Assembly: GCA_027483885.1 (NCBI GenBank)
Contig: JAIXTO010000102.1
Coordinates: 1 to 44,380, forward strand
Source of the DNA: Rhizobiaceae bacterium
GTDB taxonomy: Bacteria; Pseudomonadota; Alphaproteobacteria; Rhizobiales; Rhizobiaceae
DNA length: 44,380 bases
Direction of reading: 5' to 3'
Shown piece after piece: positions 27,865 to 36,919 of the stretch. The position numbers were made by a program, and so were the translations under genes. Under the pieces are notes generated by a model that was not told where the DNA came from, ran no database searches, and was given only the letters and a program-made list of their open reading frames with translations. Positions within the stretch are counted from its first letter, which is position 1; each line of letters opens with the position of its first letter.

Positions 27865-28228
27865 CCTTTGGCGCAGACAGGGCAAGCGCGACGGCGCGGC
27901 GGATGTCAGGAAGCGCAAAAGGCTTGTCCACGACATCAATGACTTTCGCCATCAGGTCGTCGGCGCGTTCGCGCTGTTCGGCATAACCGGTCATCAAGAG
28001 AATCTTGAGGGTCGGGAACTGGGCGGCTGCCTTGTGGGCAAGCTCGATACCGTCCATCACCGGCATGCGGATATCAGAGAGGAGCAGGTCAAACGGCCCC
28101 TCCCCCAAAAGCTGCAGTCCTTCAGCGCCATCAGCCGCTTCATGCGTCTCATGCCCATCCAGACGCAGCGCCCGTGCCACGAACGAACGCAACGAATCTT
28201 CGTCCTCGGTAATCAGGATCTTTGCCAT
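27857..28228 (-). CDS. cpdR: Response regulator CpdR (CtrA degradation pathway)
   Basis: A 123-residue single-domain receiver. Phospho-acceptor Asp52 in LLLSDIRMP, Thr80 and Lys102 in VVDKPF are present. The near-identical core LITEDEDSLRSFVARALRLDG marks it as the rhizobial CpdR1. In the family, unphosphorylated CpdR delivers CtrA and other clients to the ClpXP protease; the CckA-ChpT phosphorelay controls it. The ATG at 28228 or 28237 (three codons upstream) is possible; GGGAG lies before both. A CtrA octamer lies about 100 bp upstream. Confidence 0.93.
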   Translation of the reverse strand: MAKILITEDEDSLRSFVARALRLDGHETHEAADGAEGLQLLGEGPFDLLLSDIRMPVMDGIELAHKAAAQFPTLKILLMTGYAEQRERADDLMAKVIDVVDKPFALPDIRRAVALALSAPKAA

Positions 28229-28325
28229 GGCTGTCATTGTCTCCCATGCATCATGCATCAAATCGGGATCCAGATGACCCGGATTTCCTTTGCGAGGAGT
28301 AAACGACGCGACCTGCTGATCCTAA

Positions 28326-28333
28326 ATGGTTAA
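28326..28333 (-). promoter_or_regulatory. Candidate CtrA half-site upstream of cpdR
   Basis: Minus strand reads TTAACCAT, the octamer half-site known for CtrA in Caulobacter and other alphaproteobacteria. It sits about 98 bp upstream of the cpdR ATG, between cpdR and hpt. A second TTAA at the N7 spacing is absent. Only one other copy of this octamer was found in the window, upstream of ftsE. Confidence 0.4.
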
Positions 28334-28334
28334 C

Positions 28335-28362
28335 GCGCGGTGAGCATGGCTCACCTTCGCGC
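28335..28362 (-). terminator. Hairpin downstream of hpt
   Basis: GGTGAGC (28339-28345) pairs with GCTCACC (28349-28355) around a 3-nt loop, extended by GCGC on both outer sides. It begins at the hpt stop. The following minus-strand sequence is only modestly T-rich. Confidence 0.5.
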
Positions 28363-28911
28363 TCACGCTTCAGCATCTCCGGTAACCACACCGACGAAGG
28401 GCAGTTCGCGGAAGGCATAGGCCACGTCCATGCCGTAGCCGACGACGAAGTAATCAGGGCATTCGAAGCCGACATAATCAGCCTCCAGCGCTTCCTGGCG
28501 CTTCACACGCTTGTCGAGGAGGACAGCGATGGTGACATTGCGGGCGCCACGCTCGAACAGCAGTTCCTTGGCAAATTTCAGCGTGCGGCCGGATTCCAGG
28601 ATATCGTCGATCAGGAGGACGTCGCGGTCCTTCACGTCCGAATCGATATCCTTGACGATGCGCACACCCTGAGACACCGTTCCCGCGCCGTAGCTCGACA
28701 GGGTGATGAACTCCACTTCCGGGGCAAGCCCGGTTTCGTGCAGGGCGCGCAACAGGTCGGCTGCAAAAATGAACGAGCCCTTCAGCACCGCAATGACCAG
28801 CAGGTCCTTCGTCGGGCCTTCGGCGATGCGGCGGGCAATGTCATGATTGCGCTCGGCGATCTGCTCGGCGGTGTAAAGCGGTTCGATGATTTTGCCGCGC
28901 ACGATGGGCAT
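28363..28911 (-). CDS. hpt: Hypoxanthine phosphoribosyltransferase
   Basis: A 182-residue purine salvage enzyme converting hypoxanthine or guanine with PRPP to IMP or GMP. The PRPP-binding motif VLLIDDILESGRTL is at residues 98-111; the flexible loop STSSYG equivalent (LSSYGAGT), and the FVVGYGMD region near the C-terminus that closes over the base, are present. Start ATG 28911 matches family length; a longer frame is not supported by a site. It is read in the same direction as the upstream membrane-protein gene, separated by 43 bp. Confidence 0.94.
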   Translation of the reverse strand: MPIVRGKIIEPLYTAEQIAERNHDIARRIAEGPTKDLLVIAVLKGSFIFAADLLRALHETGLAPEVEFITLSSYGAGTVSQGVRIVKDIDSDVKDRDVLLIDDILESGRTLKFAKELLFERGARNVTIAVLLDKRVKRQEALEADYVGFECPDYFVVGYGMDVAYAFRELPFVGVVTGDAEA

Positions 28912-28954
28912 GGGGCGTCTCCCGGGTGTGACCAAACGCCCGCGATAGCACAGA

Positions 28955-29668
28955 TCAGTCGCCGGATGCACGAGCCGTTGCAAAGGAAAGGCGCAAGTGC
29001 GGGCTTTTTCCACCGGGCTGCGGCATGGAGAAGGAAAAACCGTGGCTGTGATTGCCAAGCATTTCAGCAACCGGCGGATCGATGAGGGCATCGGCGACAA
29101 CCGCGCCATCCACCAAAAGCTCCGCCCGGATCGCCGGAACGGCAAGCGTCAGCGCATTGCGGTTTTCCACCACACCATTGATGGTGAGGCCGCCGCTGGC
29201 CCTCTCCGTCGTCAGCGTGACATGGGTGATGTCGAGGCCCGGCCCTTGATGCGCATCAGCCGCCCCGCCCGATATCAGCGAAAAACCGCCGCAAAGCGCA
29301 AATACCAGAACGAAAACGAAGGCGACGACAGCGGAAAAAAGATCGGCGGACATGCGCGACAGCAGCGCCTCGCACCGTTCCACCAGCCGTGCCACGCGGG
29401 ACGCCGGTTCGCCGATCAGGCCGCCCTTGGGTCGTTTGGCTTCCACCGACGGGCGTTTGGCATAAAATTTGTTGTCATTACCGTAGCCGTGCGGGCGCAC
29501 CGGTTGCGTGGGGCCACGGACGGTCACAAATTCCACATCCACCACTTCCGCATGACGTCTTGCCGAGGCTTGTCTTGCGGAGGCTTCAGGGCGCGAGGCC
29601 CGGGGTTCCGGCGGCAGGATATCGTGGGTTTCGGCACCCTTTGGACGACGCGAGCGGAATGCGTGCAT
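28955..29668 (-). CDS. Membrane protein with DUF3426-like C-terminal domain, next to ftsE
   Basis: A 237-residue protein. About 100 polar, Arg/Pro-rich residues come first, then one membrane helix (111-134), and a periplasmic domain with beta-rich segments (ITHVTLTTE, LTINGVVENRN, LAVPAIRAELLVDG) ending before a basic tail. The last region resembles the DUF3426 fold found in alphaproteobacterial proteins encoded next to ftsE, usually fused to an MJ0042 zinc ribbon; here no zinc ribbon cysteines are seen. The ATG at 29668 follows GGGGAG. It is divergent from ftsE. Confidence 0.7.
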   Translation of the reverse strand: MHAFRSRRPKGAETHDILPPEPRASRPEASARQASARRHAEVVDVEFVTVRGPTQPVRPHGYGNDNKFYAKRPSVEAKRPKGGLIGEPASRVARLVERCEALLSRMSADLFSAVVAFVFVLVFALCGGFSLISGGAADAHQGPGLDITHVTLTTERASGGLTINGVVENRNALTLAVPAIRAELLVDGAVVADALIDPPVAEMLGNHSHGFSFSMPQPGGKSPHLRLSFATARASGD

Positions 29669-29743
29669 GGCTTTCTCCCCGCCCGTCCACACGAAGGTCG
29701 AATTTCGGGCATTGAAACGCAACCCGCTCAGTCGTAAATTCAA

Positions 29744-29751
29744 ATGGTTAA
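29744..29751 (-). promoter_or_regulatory. Candidate CtrA half-site upstream of ftsE
   Basis: Minus strand TTAACCAT, 116 bp before the ftsE TTG and 76 bp upstream of the divergent gene. Two GATTC sites (29795-29799 and 29801-29805), potential GANTC methylation sites of CcrM, lie between this octamer and ftsE. CtrA control of ftsE has been reported in Brucella as far as I recall. Confidence 0.45.
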
Positions 29752-29866
29752 TGCTTCGCAAAATCACCCCGGAAACGCCTCGTTTTCAGGGTATGATTCA
29801 GATTCCATCAACCCTTGCCGTTTACCAAGGGCGCAAACACCATTTCCCAAGCGACTGGACGACGCG

Positions 29867-30526
29867 TTGATCCATTTCGAAAATGTCGGTTTGCGATACG
29901 GGATGGGGCCGGAAATCCTGCGGGATATGACGTTCGATATCCCTAAGCGCTCCTTCCAGTTCCTCACCGGCCCCTCTGGCGCGGGCAAGACCACGCTGCT
30001 GCGCCTGCTGTTCATGTCGCTGCAGCCGACGCGCGGCCTTATCCGCATGTTCGACCGCGACCTCTCACAGATCCCGCGCGGCGAGTTGCCAATGCTGCGC
30101 CGGCGCGTCGGCATCGTTTTTCAGGATTTCCGGCTGCTCGACCACTTAACGACTTACGAGAATGTGGCGCTGCCGCTGCGTGTGCGCGGCAAGGACGAGG
30201 CGAGCTACCGGACAGACGTCATCGAACTTTTGAAATGGGTGGGACTGGGCGAGCGCATCAACGTGCTGCCGCCGGTCCTCTCCGGTGGCGAGAAACAGCG
30301 CGCCGCCATTGCCCGCGCCCTGATGGACCGTCCGGAAATCCTGCTGGCGGACGAGCCGACGGGCAATGTCGATCCGCCGATGGCGCGCCGCCTGCTGAAC
30401 CTTTTCCTCGAACTCAACCGGCTGGGAACCGCCGTGGTGATTGCCACGCATGATCTTGGCCTGATGGACCAGGTGAACGCCCGCCGGATGATCCTCACCG
30501 AAGGGCGGCTCGACATCTATGAATGA
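29867..30526 (+). CDS. ftsE: Cell division ATP-binding protein FtsE
   Basis: A 219-residue ABC ATPase. Walker A GPSGAGKTT at 35-43, the LSGGEKQR signature at 138-145, Walker B ILLADEP at 158-164, and the FQDF Q-loop segment are present. With FtsX it regulates peptidoglycan hydrolases at the septum by transmembrane signalling. It starts at TTG (29867-29869), since the frame upstream reads non-family residues and homologues begin at IHFENVGLRYG. The stop overlaps the ftsX start by 8 bp. Confidence 0.95.
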   Translation: MIHFENVGLRYGMGPEILRDMTFDIPKRSFQFLTGPSGAGKTTLLRLLFMSLQPTRGLIRMFDRDLSQIPRGELPMLRRRVGIVFQDFRLLDHLTTYENVALPLRVRGKDEASYRTDVIELLKWVGLGERINVLPPVLSGGEKQRAAIARALMDRPEILLADEPTGNVDPPMARRLLNLFLELNRLGTAVVIATHDLGLMDQVNARRMILTEGRLDIYE

Positions 30527-31610
30527 GATAAGCCGCCCCACGCCCGCGCAAAAGTCCGGCAAGAAGGCCGACCGGAAGAAAGGCTTGAAGGCGGGCCAGA
30601 ACGCCGCGCCCAATCCGGGCCAGCCCTCGGCGCAAGGCCAGCAGCCACGCCGCGCGGAAATGCGCGTGCGCCCGACGGGTCCGATCCTGCCGCCCTCCAA
30701 CATTCAGGGCAACGCGCTTCTGGTGGTGATCGCCATCATGTCGTTTCTCGCCTGCCTGACGCTTGGCGCCGTCAGCATGGTGCGCTCCACAGCGTCTTCC
30801 TGGGAAAGCCAGATTTCCCGCGAGATCACCATTCAGGTTAAGCCCGATGACGGGCTGGACATGGATGCGACGCTCAAAAAGGCGCGCGACCTGGCGCTGA
30901 CCTTCGTTGGCACGAAGGAAGGCACCATCATGGACGATGCGGCCACCGCACGCCTGCTGGAACCCTGGCTGGGTGCCGATCTCGACCTCAAGGAACTGCC
31001 GGTGCCGCGCCTCGTCATCATCACCATCGACGAGACAAACCCGCCGGATTTTGCCGCCATGCGCGATCTTTTGCGCACCGAGGTGCCGCAAGCCTTTCTG
31101 GACGACCACCGCACCTGGGTGGATCGTCTCGTGTCCATGGCCCATACCACGGTGCTGATCGGCACCGGCGTGCTGGTGCTTGTCTTCACTGCCATGATCC
31201 TGACGGTGATCTTTGCCACGCGCGGCGCGCTGTCCGGCAACCGGCACATCGTGGAAGTGCTGCATTTCGTCGGCGCCGAAAGCGGTTTTGTCGCTACCGA
31301 ATTCCAGAAGCATTTTTTGAAGATCAGCCTCAAGGGCTCGGCGGCCGGCGGTATTCTGGCGGCACTTCTGTTTGCCATGGCCGGCTTCCTGCAGAGCAGC
31401 ACGCGCGCCACGCCGCAGACCGATCAGGCGACCGCCCTGTTTGGCACCTTCACCATCAATTTCATGGGCTATCTCGGAATTCTCGCCACCATGATCGTCA
31501 TCGCGCTTTTGACGACCCTGACGGCGCGCTTTACCGTGATGCGCACCATCGATGAGATCGATCTCATCCGCTCGGACCCCTCGCGTTCCGATGGGTTGCC
31601 CGGAGCCTGA
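30519..31610 (+). CDS. ftsX: Cell division protein FtsX
   Basis: A 363-residue permease-like partner of FtsE. About 60 residues of Lys/Gly/Pro/Gln-rich cytoplasmic extension come first, then TM1 (65-88), a periplasmic domain (about 90-210), and three further helices (about 214-238, 268-290, 315-340). The domain between TM1 and TM2 is where FtsX binds periplasmic hydrolase activators. The 8-bp overlap with ftsE ensures stoichiometric translation. The C-terminal tail ends at S-D-P-S-R-S-D. Confidence 0.92.
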   Translation: MNEISRPTPAQKSGKKADRKKGLKAGQNAAPNPGQPSAQGQQPRRAEMRVRPTGPILPPSNIQGNALLVVIAIMSFLACLTLGAVSMVRSTASSWESQISREITIQVKPDDGLDMDATLKKARDLALTFVGTKEGTIMDDAATARLLEPWLGADLDLKELPVPRLVIITIDETNPPDFAAMRDLLRTEVPQAFLDDHRTWVDRLVSMAHTTVLIGTGVLVLVFTAMILTVIFATRGALSGNRHIVEVLHFVGAESGFVATEFQKHFLKISLKGSAAGGILAALLFAMAGFLQSSTRATPQTDQATALFGTFTINFMGYLGILATMIVIALLTTLTARFTVMRTIDEIDLIRSDPSRSDGLPGA

Positions 31611-31660
31611 GAGAGAGTTAGATCTGTGCTGATGGCAAATCACCGGCTAAGGACGAGGCC

Positions 31661-32392
31661 ATGACCCTTGGCCCGACGATGAGCAATAGCGAGATGCCGC
31701 CGCCGCAGGGTGGCGGCGAAGGCTGGTTCCGTCGCAACGGCCCGGTGCGCCGGTGCCTGCGGTATCTGGGCATGATCACTGTCCTGATTGTCGCCGGCCT
31801 GTTTGGCGGCTTCCTTTGGTTTGCCGATGCCGTGACATCGCTGCGTGCGCCCGATGGCGTAAAGGCGGATGCCATCGTGGTGCTGACCGGCGGCTACCAG
31901 CGCATCGATCAGGCGCTGGGGCTTTTGCGCGACGGCGCCGGCGGGCGGTTGCTGATTTCAGGCGCCCACCCCTCCACCTCGCCGACGCAGATCCGCCGGA
32001 CCACGCAAAGCTCGCCCGACCTCTTCAAGTGCTGCGTCGACGTGGGTTATGAGGCCATCGATACCATCGGCAATGCCAACGAGATCACCCGCTGGATCCA
32101 CGATCACGGCTACCACTCGGTTCTCGTCGTCACCAACAATTACCACATGCCGCGCAGCCTGCTGGAGCTGCGCCTGATCGACCGCCAGACAAATTTCATC
32201 CCCTATCCGGTGATCAATTCGGACCTGAAGCGCAAGGCCTGGTTTGCCGAGCCGGACGTGTTGCGCACCATGCTGTCTGAATACGCCAAGTGGGCCGCAG
32301 CAAGCCTGCGCTCGCTTATCGGCATCCGGCAGGGCAAGGGCCTGCGCAGCGAGGAAGAGATCCAGCAGGAAAGCACGCGGCCGGTGCGGTGA
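31661..32392 (+). CDS. YdcF family protein (DUF218)
   Basis: A 243-residue protein. A membrane helix (about residues 38-57) follows a short, acidic, glycine-rich N-terminus, then a cytoplasmic or periplasmic DUF218 Rossmann-like domain with ADAIVVLTGG, LLISGAH and VVTNNYHMPRS motifs. Family members SanA/YdcF/ElyC affect envelope permeability and lipid-carrier recycling. The ATG at 31661 follows AAGGACGAGG. It is 51 bp after ftsX and 68 bp before plsC, in the same direction. Confidence 0.9.
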   Translation: MTLGPTMSNSEMPPPQGGGEGWFRRNGPVRRCLRYLGMITVLIVAGLFGGFLWFADAVTSLRAPDGVKADAIVVLTGGYQRIDQALGLLRDGAGGRLLISGAHPSTSPTQIRRTTQSSPDLFKCCVDVGYEAIDTIGNANEITRWIHDHGYHSVLVVTNNYHMPRSLLELRLIDRQTNFIPYPVINSDLKRKAWFAEPDVLRTMLSEYAKWAAASLRSLIGIRQGKGLRSEEEIQQESTRPVR

Positions 32393-32459
32393 GACTGTGC
32401 TTCCGTCTGATCGGCGGATGGTGTAGGGAGCCCTTGCCCGCCCACCGGAACCGGCCTTC

Positions 32460-33251
32460 ATGCTCTTTTTGCGTTCTAATCTGTTCAACATCGCCTTTTA
32501 CGCCACTCTGATCCTGCGCATGATCATCCTGGCGCCGGTCTATTTCGTCATGCCGCGCAAGAAGGCGCTGTGGGTACCCAAGAGCTGGGCACGCTCCAAC
32601 CACTGGCTGATGCGCAAGATGGTGGGCACCACGTTCGAGATCGAGGGCCTGGAAAACCTGCTGACAACAGGCTGCATCTTTGCGCCCAAACATCAGTCTA
32701 TCTGGGACACCTATGCGCTTCTGCCCTGGGTGGAGGATCCGGTCTATATCCTGAAGCGGGAGCTGACCTGGATCCCGCTGTTCGGCTGGTATCTGATGAA
32801 GCAGAACATGATCCCCGTCGATCGGAGCGCCCGCGGCAAGGTGATCGTGGAGATGATGCGCCGCACAAGGGAAGAGATGGACAACGGCCGCCAGCTGATC
32901 ATCTATCCCGAGGGCACCCGCCGCCCGCCTGGCGCCGAACCGCATTACCGATACGGCATTGCCCGGATCTACCGCGACATGCAGGTGCCGGTGGTGCCGA
33001 TTGCCATGCATCCGGGCCTGTTCTGGCCGCGCCGCAGCACAATGCGCTATCCCGGCCACTTCAAGGTTCGCATCCTGCCGCCAATCGAGCCGGGTCTTGA
33101 CCCAGACGTGTTTTTCGCACGGCTGACGGAGACGCTGGAAAAGGCAAGCGACGACCTGCTGATCGAAACGATCGAGGCCAATCCCCATGTGCCGGTGCCG
33201 CCGGAAGCGGCCAAGCGCATTGCGGAGATCAGGGCTCAGGCCACCGCCTGA
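32460..33251 (+). CDS. plsC: 1-acyl-sn-glycerol-3-phosphate acyltransferase
   Basis: A 263-residue membrane-associated acyltransferase that makes phosphatidic acid. The catalytic HQSIWD (H-x4-D) motif is at residues 78-83 and the phosphate-binding EGTR at 151-154. One N-terminal membrane helix (about 10-31) anchors it. A related family member could instead acylate other lysolipids. Its last 16 bp overlap the 3' end of the convergent ChaC-like gene. Confidence 0.93.
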   Translation: MLFLRSNLFNIAFYATLILRMIILAPVYFVMPRKKALWVPKSWARSNHWLMRKMVGTTFEIEGLENLLTTGCIFAPKHQSIWDTYALLPWVEDPVYILKRELTWIPLFGWYLMKQNMIPVDRSARGKVIVEMMRRTREEMDNGRQLIIYPEGTRRPPGAEPHYRYGIARIYRDMQVPVVPIAMHPGLFWPRRSTMRYPGHFKVRILPPIEPGLDPDVFFARLTETLEKASDDLLIETIEANPHVPVPPEAAKRIAEIRAQATA

Positions 33252-33775
33252 GGGTTCCTCGCCCGGACGGCTGCCGCAACACCCTCCAGCCAGGCATCGC
33301 GAATGCCCATCTCCTTGAGGTGTGCCACCGTGTTGGCGACATAGGCTTCGTTCGGCCCCGACTGGCCGGCAGAAACGTGTACGATGCGCGCGGCCTCCTC
33401 GACATCGAGGGCGCCGGCATATTGCGGATGGGCACGGTCGACCACGTAGCCGATGGCGCGCACCTCACGCCCATCCTCCAGCGCCAGCCGCAGGTGGCGT
33501 TCCAGATAAACGTTCGTCACCAGTTCGCGTTTTCGCAAATAATCGAGAACCTCTTCACGATCTTCGGCGTTCACCTTAAAGGCAGCTCCCCGGCAGGAGC
33601 CGCCCCGATCCAGCCCCAGCACCAGGCCCGGCCGCTCCGGCGTTCCACGATGAACGAAGGATCGGATGCACAGCGAGCGCCTGTAACCGAAGGCGCGCGC
33701 GCCTAAACGCACTTGAAATTGAAAGCCCGGATTCCACATCAGGGAGCCGTAGCCAAAGACCCAAAATTCGTCCAT
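33236..33775 (-). CDS. chaC: Glutathione-specific gamma-glutamylcyclotransferase (ChaC-like)
   Basis: A 179-residue protein with the opening signature WVFGYGSLMWNPGF, which binds the gamma-glutamyl group, and the R-x-F-G-Y-R-R-S-L and HRGTPERPGLVLGLDRGG segments characteristic of ChaC rather than of the smaller GGCT proteins. The family degrades glutathione to 5-oxoproline and Cys-Gly. The ATG at 33775 was chosen; the frame can extend 13 codons upstream into the start region of the divergent DUF2125 gene. It converges on plsC. Confidence 0.9.
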   Translation of the reverse strand: MDEFWVFGYGSLMWNPGFQFQVRLGARAFGYRRSLCIRSFVHRGTPERPGLVLGLDRGGSCRGAAFKVNAEDREEVLDYLRKRELVTNVYLERHLRLALEDGREVRAIGYVVDRAHPQYAGALDVEEAARIVHVSAGQSGPNEAYVANTVAHLKEMGIRDAWLEGVAAAVRARNPQAVA

Positions 33776-33825
33776 ATCCCACGCCAAAACGGAACGCACT
33801 CGAACGAGCACCATTGGAGATCATC

Positions 33826-34827
33826 ATGGCAGCGTCAAGCCGAAGCGGCGTATCCGCGAAAATTTGGGGGCTTGCCGCCGCCATCGTGCTCGCCATCGCC
33901 GTCTATACCGGCGGCTGGTTTTATGCGGCGGCGTCGCTGAAGGCCAATACGCTGGCCATGCTCGGCAAGGAGAAGGAACACAATGTTTCGGCCGAATGCG
34001 TGGACGCGACCTATCGCGGTTATCCCTTCCGCATCGGGCTTTTCTGCTCGAAGGTGACGATCGATGATCGCACGAACGGTATCTCTGCAAGTGTCGGCGC
34101 GCTGCGCTCGGCAGCGCAGGTTTACCAGCCAAGCCATATCGTCTGGGAGCTGGACGGCCCTTCGGAAGTGCGCACAAGCCACGGGCTTTCGGTCTCCTCG
34201 CAGTGGAAGAACATGCAGTCGAGCCTCGTCACGGCGTCCGGCGGCGTGGAGCGCAGTTCCACCACGATCGATGGCCTCACCTCCGCCATCCTGTCTTCGC
34301 AGACGGGACAGGCCTTCGATCTGAAGGTCGAGCATACCGAAACGCATCTGCGCCAGAACGGTGCCGATCTCGATGCGGCAATGACGCTTCGCAACACCGA
34401 CCTCACCGCCAAGGGCCTGCCCTCGCTTCTGCCGCGTTTCACGGCCATTGCCGATATCACGCTTGCCGGCAAGGCGGGGCTTCTGGAAGGCCAGGACGAA
34501 ACCGGGCTTTACGGCAGCGCCGGCCAGATCCGCCAGCTCGGCATCGACCTCGGCGACGGCGAAATCCTCAGCATCAGCGGCCCGGTGTCCATCGACGCAG
34601 AAGGTCGCCTGTCGGGCAAGCTGCGGCTTGAGGTGGAAAAGATCGGCGCGTGGCGCGACCGGCTGAAGACGAGCTTTCCGCAAATGGGCCGCACCATCGA
34701 CACGGCATCCGGCATGCTCTCGGCGCTGACCGGCGGCGGTGACCGGGCAACGCTGGACTTGACGCTGAACCGCGGCAAGATCCTGGTCGGCGGCTTTATT
34801 CCGCTGGGCGAAATCCCGCCGATCTGA
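33826..34827 (+). CDS. DUF2125 domain-containing membrane-anchored protein
   Basis: A 333-residue protein. An N-terminal membrane anchor (about residues 12-32) is followed by a long beta-rich region with repeated T-D-L-T and L-R-L-E-V segments and a cysteine pair (CVDATYRGYPFRIGLFC). This matches DUF2125, an alphaproteobacterial envelope family of unknown function that resembles lipid-transfer beta-groove proteins in its repeats, which is inference. The ATG at 33826 has GGAG 7 nt upstream; a TTG four codons earlier is possible. It is divergent from the ChaC-like gene with only about 50 bp between starts. Confidence 0.85.
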   Translation: MAASSRSGVSAKIWGLAAAIVLAIAVYTGGWFYAAASLKANTLAMLGKEKEHNVSAECVDATYRGYPFRIGLFCSKVTIDDRTNGISASVGALRSAAQVYQPSHIVWELDGPSEVRTSHGLSVSSQWKNMQSSLVTASGGVERSSTTIDGLTSAILSSQTGQAFDLKVEHTETHLRQNGADLDAAMTLRNTDLTAKGLPSLLPRFTAIADITLAGKAGLLEGQDETGLYGSAGQIRQLGIDLGDGEILSISGPVSIDAEGRLSGKLRLEVEKIGAWRDRLKTSFPQMGRTIDTASGMLSALTGGGDRATLDLTLNRGKILVGGFIPLGEIPPI

Positions 34828-34853
34828 GGGTCATCTGCGCGGGTCGAACCCGG

Positions 34854-35780
34854 TCAGCTTTTGACATCAAGGGCGTGGCGGCCAAAGTCCGGCGCGTCCA
34901 CATCCTGGCCGGCTTCCACGATGGAGCGGCGGATGGTGCGGGTGCGCGAAAACAGCTCGAACAGCTTGTCGCCTTCGCCCCAGCGGATCGCCCGCTGCAG
35001 GGAGGCGAGATCTTCCGAAAAGCGCGCCAGCATTTCCAGGATCGCGTCCTTGTTGTGCAGGCACACATCCCGCCACATGGTGGGATCGGAAGCCGCCAGA
35101 CGGGTGAAATCGCGAAAACCGGAGGCGGAATATTTGATGACTTCCGATTCCGTCACCGTTTCCAGATCGTCTGCCGTGCCGACGATGTTGTAGGCGATAA
35201 TGTGCGGCAGGTGCGAGACGATGGCGAGCACCTTGTCATGGTGCTGCGGGTCCATCTCGTCGATGCGCGAGCCGAGCGCAACCCAGAAGCCGCGAAGGCG
35301 GCCGAGCGCGTCTGGATCGGTCTCCGGCAGTGGCGTCAAGATGCACCACCGCCCTCTGAAGAGGCCGGCGAACCCGGCATCAGGGCCGGATTTCTCCGTG
35401 CCTGCCAGCGGATGGCCGGCAATGAAATGGACGCCTTCAGGCACATGCGGCGCCATCTGCGCAATGACAGAAGCCTTGGTGGAGCCGACGTCTGTCAGGA
35501 TCGCACCGGGTTTGAGGTTCGGCGCGATCTGCTCGGCCACCGCCCCTGACGAACCGACGGGCACCGACACGATGATGAGGTCCGCGCCCTTCACCGCTTC
35601 TGCGGCAGAGGCGACATAACGGTCGCCCAGCCCCAGTTCCTCGGCACGCTTCAGCGTCGCTTCGCTGCGGGTGGAAATCACCAGTTCGCCGGCAATGCCA
35701 AGCTCCCTGATGTCGCGCGCGATGGAAGAACCGATCAGGCCGATGCCGATCAGCGTGATGCGATCAAACAGAATGCTCAT
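34854..35780 (-). CDS. tyrC: Prephenate/arogenate dehydrogenase
   Basis: A 308-residue TyrA-family dehydrogenase that oxidises prephenate or arogenate in tyrosine synthesis. The N-terminal dinucleotide motif GIGLIGSS (residues 12-19) is intact, and the HPLAGTE (catalytic His) and HLPHIIAYN segments are present. The second domain is the usual TyrA helical dimer region. It overlaps the upstream hisC gene by 4 bp, showing a two-gene unit that makes aromatic amino acids. It lacks an ACT domain, so feedback may differ from bifunctional enzymes. Confidence 0.94.
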   Translation of the reverse strand: MSILFDRITLIGIGLIGSSIARDIRELGIAGELVISTRSEATLKRAEELGLGDRYVASAAEAVKGADLIIVSVPVGSSGAVAEQIAPNLKPGAILTDVGSTKASVIAQMAPHVPEGVHFIAGHPLAGTEKSGPDAGFAGLFRGRWCILTPLPETDPDALGRLRGFWVALGSRIDEMDPQHHDKVLAIVSHLPHIIAYNIVGTADDLETVTESEVIKYSASGFRDFTRLAASDPTMWRDVCLHNKDAILEMLARFSEDLASLQRAIRWGEGDKLFELFSRTRTIRRSIVEAGQDVDAPDFGRHALDVKS

Positions 35781-36883
35781 GCCCGGCTCATAAACTCGCC
35801 GAGCGCTTCGATGACGCCGCGATTGGCCTCTTCGGAGCCCACCGTCATGCGCAGCGCATTGGGAAAGCCATAACCCTTGACGGCGCGCAGGATGAAGCCG
35901 CGGCTCGTCAGGAATTCATCGGCCTCCGGCGCCCGCTTGCCATCGACATCGGGGAAATGGATGAGGATGAAGTTGGTGACCGACGGCGTGACCTTCAGAC
36001 CCATCGTCGTGAAGGCATGGTTCAGCTTGTCGCGCCACAGCGTGTTGTGCTCAATGGCGCGGGCGATGAAATCCTGATCGCGCATGGCAACGCTTCCGGC
36101 GGCAATGGCCGGTGCATTGAGATTGAACGGTCCGCGCACGCGGTTCAGCGCATCCAGAATATCGGCGGGGCCATACATCCAGCCGATGCGCAGCGCCGCA
36201 AGACCGTAGGCCTTGGAGAAAGTGCGGCACATCACGACGTTCTGGCTCGACGAAATCAGCTCGATACCGGCCTCATAATCGTTCTCGCGCACATATTCGG
36301 CATAGGCCGCATCCAGCACGAGGATGACGTTTTTCGGCAGGCCGGCATGCAGGCGGCGGATTTCAGCAGCCGGCACGTAGGTTCCTGTCGGATTGCCGGG
36401 ATTGGCGATGAACACCAGCTTGGTGTTTGCCGTGACCGCCGCAAGGATCGCGTCCACATCGACGCGGCATTCCTGTTCCTTGACGGTAACAGGGGTGGCA
36501 CCGGCGCCCATGATCTGGATCTTGTAGACGAGGAAACCGTGCTCGGTAATGATCGCCTCGTCGCCGGCGCCGAGATAGACGTGGCAGAGAAGGCCGAGCA
36601 ATTCGTCGGAACCGTTGCCGCAGAGAATGTTTGCCGGGTTAAGGCCGTGGGTCGCGGCAATTGCTGCACGCAGCTCATTGGCCTGTCCATCCGGATAAAG
36701 CTCGAGGTGACCGGCGGCCTGGCGAAACGCATCGATGGCCTTCGGGCTTGCACCCAGCGGCGTCTCGTTGGACGACAGCTTGAAGACGCGCGCCACACCC
36801 GGCGCATGTTCCTTGCCCGGAACGTAAGCGGCGATATCCAGAATTCCGGGACGGGGAACGGGCTTCAGCACTGCGGTATCCAT
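35777..36883 (-). CDS. hisC: Histidinol-phosphate / aromatic amino acid aminotransferase
   Basis: A 368-residue class I/II PLP aminotransferase of the HisC family. The PLP lysine is Lys224 in [31 protein letters not shown] and RIGW are conserved segments. HisC proteins act on histidinol phosphate, but many paralogues also use aromatic keto acids. The 4-bp overlap with tyrC suggests the second role here. It lies 36 bp downstream of the methyltransferase gene. Confidence 0.93.
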   Translation of the reverse strand: MDTAVLKPVPRPGILDIAAYVPGKEHAPGVARVFKLSSNETPLGASPKAIDAFRQAAGHLELYPDGQANELRAAIAATHGLNPANILCGNGSDELLGLLCHVYLGAGDEAIITEHGFLVYKIQIMGAGATPVTVKEQECRVDVDAILAAVTANTKLVFIANPGNPTGTYVPAAEIRRLHAGLPKNVILVLDAAYAEYVRENDYEAGIELISSSQNVVMCRTFSKAYGLAALRIGWMYGPADILDALNRVRGPFNLNAPAIAAGSVAMRDQDFIARAIEHNTLWRDKLNHAFTTMGLKVTPSVTNFILIHFPDVDGKRAPEADEFLTSRGFILRAVKGYGFPNALRMTVGSEEANRGVIEALGEFMSRA

Positions 36884-36919
36884 GGGGCAAGACCTTTGGG
36901 TAAAATCGACCCTTCGCCC

